Origin: JANXDG01 sp964521665
Lineage (GTDB): Bacteria > Elusimicrobiota > Endomicrobiia > DTEH01
Length of the DNA: 35,165 bases
Assembly (NCBI GenBank): GCA_964521665.1
Contig: CAZFSG010000009.1
Location: 1-35,165, forward strand
Reading direction: 5' to 3'
The notes under the pieces were generated by a model. It was not told the origin of the DNA. It ran no database searches and saw only the letters and a list, made by a program, of their open reading frames with translations. Each line of letters opens with the position of its first letter. Positions within the stretch are counted from its first letter, which is position 1. Below, in pieces: positions 33,901 to 35,165 of the stretch. Both the position numbers and the translations under genes were made by a program.

Positions 33901-34813
33901 CTGTTGCAGAGTTTATCCAATTTGATAATTTTTTAAGGTGATTATATGCAGCCTGTGTACCATACCATAGATAGTCAAAACTATACCTCCAAGGAAATCT
34001 ACATGCATCATATTTATAATCATAAGAATATCCACTTGCTTGCTGACCTGATGCTTGACACCAATCAGGAACTAATCCTGTATTATAATTATTGTAAAAA
34101 TAATTTGTGATATCATAACATTTATTAACTACTGACAGCCAACCATTATTCCCAGTAGCATTTGCAAAAATTCTGTAGAATGCAGGAGCAAAATAACTGG
34201 GATTTGTAACATTTGACCCACCCCAAGCATCACCTGGTTTCAACACGTAAGTCCCTGGTTCCACACAATGAGTATATAAAGCATTTATTACATTTATTGC
34301 TTCTTGAAGATAATTGATATTACCACCACTACCCCATTGTTTATGTGCAAAAAGTAATGCTAATGCAACATCTTCATCAGCATCAGTTGCTGCATTTTGT
34401 CCAATTACATTTCCATTAGCATCTATATGCCAATGCATTAAACCACGAGAATCTTTGTAGTAATTATAATATCTAAACAATCCGTCAAAGTATGGTTTTG
34501 TAGAATCGTTTGCATCTGTCATCAAAACAGTTATTAACATACCATATCCAATACCTTCTGAAACTGTATCATTGCCATCAGATGGTCTTTTAACACGCCA
34601 CATACCAGATTGAGGAGTACCGTCTTGAGTAAGATATGCATTTTTCCAACTGTTAAAAGCATTAAGTACTGTTTGGTTCATTGAGTCTTGAGAGACATTA
34701 TTAGGTTTTATTCCATTAGGATAATTTCTTGCCTGAGGAAAAGGAAAATTTGCTGCGTAGATAGTTTTTGCTAAAAACAAAAAAATTGTGATATAAAGTT
34801 TAAGTTTTTTCAT
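30905..34813 (-). CDS. Secreted GH8 endoglucanase with nine tandem Ig modules and sorting CTD
   Basis: 1302 residues. A signal peptide (1-21) precedes a GH8 (alpha/alpha)6 domain (about 22-388). The general acid is Glu86 in SEGIGYGM. ATDADEDVALALL (142-154) is the conserved substrate-binding segment, and Asp269 in YDACRFPWR is at the catalytic-base position of clostridial CelA. GH8 enzymes cut beta-1,4-glucan, mixed-linkage glucan or xylan with inversion; the closest resemblance is to CelA-type cellulases. Nine Ig-like modules lie at about 391-478, 483-570, 574-663, 667-753, 756-847, 850-935, 940-1032, 1034-1125 and 1130-1222. A shared core reads DGEHxIKxxVYDTxNQ. The CTD (about 1226-1302; VKKIEIFDKKGKKIY, then KWDGKTFNG, then YGIIYLLK) is a divergent FlgD/CHU_C form. 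It is the first gene of the GH8-GH44-GH48-GH5 operon. Confidence 0.93.
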   Translation of the reverse strand: MKKLKLYITIFLFLAKTIYAANFPFPQARNYPNGIKPNNVSQDSMNQTVLNAFNSWKNAYLTQDGTPQSGMWRVKRPSDGNDTVSEGIGYGMLITVLMTDANDSTKPYFDGLFRYYNYYKDSRGLMHWHIDANGNVIGQNAATDADEDVALALLFAHKQWGSGGNINYLQEAINVINALYTHCVEPGTYVLKPGDAWGGSNVTNPSYFAPAFYRIFANATGNNGWLSVVNKCYDITNYFYNNYNTGLVPDWCQASGQQASGYSYDYKYDACRFPWRYSFDYLWYGTQAAYNHLKKLSNWINSATGGNPANIKDGYQLNGNIIGQWNNAAFVGPFTTGAMVDSSLQTWLNNLYSRLASFSADNYYNDSLRVLTLLVVTGNFPNLWELSTGSISVYIVSPSSGSVVEGSTNVVVNATSADGVNRVEFYLDNVLKYTDTSSPYSWTFDTTQTSDGGHQIKVVGYSNSNSSETATTWIIVNNLKEAPTIYVSGLTEGTTYQGTITISVTVEDDIGVTKVEFWIGSVLQQTKTSPPYQFSWNTTQFSDGEYTIKIKAYDTDNLSTEKQYKVYIDNIDSLPTVSITSLQNGATVSGTISVDVVASDDRGISKIELYLDNQRLTEIYNSSGSYNLNTTLYSDGSHILKATAYDTINQSSSTQMLLYFDNIDEPPIINSVSVYNNQVVSGTIIVTVNCSDDKGISKVELNIGSITYEDTSAPYQFTLNTKNFPDGEHLITITVFDTIDQTTSTYRTIVIDNTSPQVSISTPTSNQFINKIQQISFYCEDNIKLSYYEILLNEVRITSSTIDVSSTNVNYSLNTYSVSDGTYTLKIKVYDKVLNSSTDQIKVFIDNTAPTINSVSLYNEQIVSGTINVVINTIDNFGIKELKVYIDNNLVQQVNTTSFNINTTSFPDGEHIIKIEVYDNTLNFSSTQTVVIFNNSNDQKPFCYLFFSSTEGVISGNSRVYIYAEDDNQLKSLELYINGILVSSASLSGKTFSSTYTVNTTQFNDGSYSVVLKVRDSLKQSSTFYTTIKIDNTPPNITTNISQNEVLSGTKNIDINAVDTNGVSYLEFSILTSGYYELYKNTYSVSNLEIVFNTKLYENGNYILKILAKDIVGNTSQVFIPFVIQNEDLPPSLNINFESNKKVKGEVIIPITTNDDYGISKIEFYMDNQLYDTYFANSNSQVSIEFKLDTAVLSEGEHSLQIIVYDTKNQTATKFINFFVDNIPDRFLLTLDNNSVNEIIDFGEYVKKIEIFDKKGKKIYSAENNKWDGKTFNGSVTNPDVYIYCVEKNDKRKSYGIIYLLK

Positions 34814-34926
34814 AAATTATTTGGTCTCAATAAGTTTGGCAAGTTTTTATCTAAATTATACTTTTTTACTTTTTGTTAACCCTATTTTCCTTTAATCAAT
34901 ACTGTAATTATAATTCCAACATTAAA

Positions 34927-34954
34927 TTTATATAATTTTTAAAACATTTGTCAA
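34927..34954 (-). promoter_or_regulatory. Sigma-70-type promoter of the GH8-GH44-GH48-GH5 operon
   Basis: On the minus strand TTGACA (34949-34954) and TATAAA (34927-34932) are 16 bases apart. The leader to the GH8 ATG at 34813 would be about 107 bases, longer than for the other two promoters. A second TATAAT at 34855-34860 lies in that leader but lacks a good -35 box. The rest of the gap 34814-34992 shows nothing else I can name. Confidence 0.55.
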
Positions 34955-34992
34955 TATTTAATAAAAATTTTAAATACAAGTAATTACATGTT

Positions 34993-35165
34993 TTAAAAAT
35001 CAAACTTTATTTTTTTATTTTTTTCTAAAAAATCTTGTCCTAAAACAATTAAAATACTTTGTTGCAATTCTGCTGAATTTTGGTCAAAGATGCTTGTAAC
35101 ATCTTCAATGTTCAACAAATTGCATAGATTATTCACAAGTTCTATATTTTGTGTATAATCTATTA
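34993..35165 (-). CDS. Unrecognised protein, C-terminal end (start outside window)
   Basis: A frame open from the window edge ends at a TAA at 34993-34995 and gives 57 residues, including NIELVNNLCNLLNIEDVTSI, then LQQSILIVLGQDFLEKN, with a Lys-rich end KKIKFDF. The composition looks like a normal folded helical protein and fits the codon use of the window. I do not recognise the family. It lies on the same strand upstream of the GH8 promoter and probably belongs to a different transcript. Confidence 0.55.
   Translation of the reverse strand, partial: IDYTQNIELVNNLCNLLNIEDVTSIFDQNSAELQQSILIVLGQDFLEKNKKIKFDF

Noticed and set aside
1680..34813. Cellulosome (dockerin or cohesin modules)
   Set aside because: No paired calcium-binding dockerin repeats, cohesin domains or S-layer modules are seen in any of the secreted proteins. 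The C-terminal domains are of FlgD/CHU_C type.
34855..34860. Second promoter for the GH8 operon at the TATAAT
   Set aside because: No acceptable -35 hexamer at 16-19 bases; in such AT-rich DNA a lone TATAAT is expected by chance.

Overview
The window is strongly AT-rich (roughly 30% G+C by eye) and densely coded. It comes from a diderm, plant-polysaccharide-degrading bacterium. The diderm call rests on a lipoprotein of the LptE family (LPS transport), a small outer-membrane barrel protein and a PorV-like barrel protein. Several secreted enzymes end in a FlgD-like / type IX-secretion-like C-terminal domain (CTD). GH48 and GH9-CBM3c enzymes recall cellulolytic Clostridia, but there are no dockerins, cohesins or S-layer motifs, and the envelope genes argue against a monoderm. 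I would place it in a little-cultured diderm phylum with PorV/FlgD-CTD proteins (Elusimicrobiota-like or a similar candidate phylum). That placement is inference.

Layout. (1) 1-1664: the 3' end of rpsT (+), facing holA and lptE (-). (2) 1680-15044, all on the minus strand and apparently one long transcription direction. It starts with a small outer-membrane protein, then an ABC sugar-binding lipoprotein, a GT2 glycosyltransferase, a GH94 cellobiose-type phosphorylase, two ABC permeases, a secreted CBM35-GH26 mannanase and a secreted GH9-CBM3c endoglucanase, and runs on into lptE-holA. (3) 15147-16583 (+): a membrane-bound class III adenylate cyclase, divergent from that operon. (4) 16588-24382 (-): a promoter, then a 1551-residue propeller/Fn3 protein, a PorV-like protein with a C-terminal zinc ribbon, and a second GH9, joined by two 4-bp ATGA overlaps. 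(5) 24477-34813 (-): a promoter, then GH8 with nine Ig modules, GH44, GH48 and GH5_1 with Ig modules, tightly packed. (6) 34993-35165 (-): the C-terminal end of an unrecognised gene. No gene-free stretch exceeds 300 bases; the longest (34814-34992, 179 bp) carries a promoter.

How it fits together (inference). Extracellular endo- and exo-acting enzymes (GH5, GH8, two GH9, GH44, GH48, GH26) attack cellulose, xyloglucan or mixed beta-glucans, and mannan. The oligosaccharides enter through the ABC importer, whose ATPase is not in the window, and are split phosphorolytically by the GH94 enzyme. Five of the eight large secreted proteins carry a related CTD. GH48, GH44 and the short GH9 do not, so the set seems to split into CTD-sorted and plainly secreted members. 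The PorV-like protein and the giant propeller/Fn3 protein in the same operon are the best candidates for surface sorting or display of this system.
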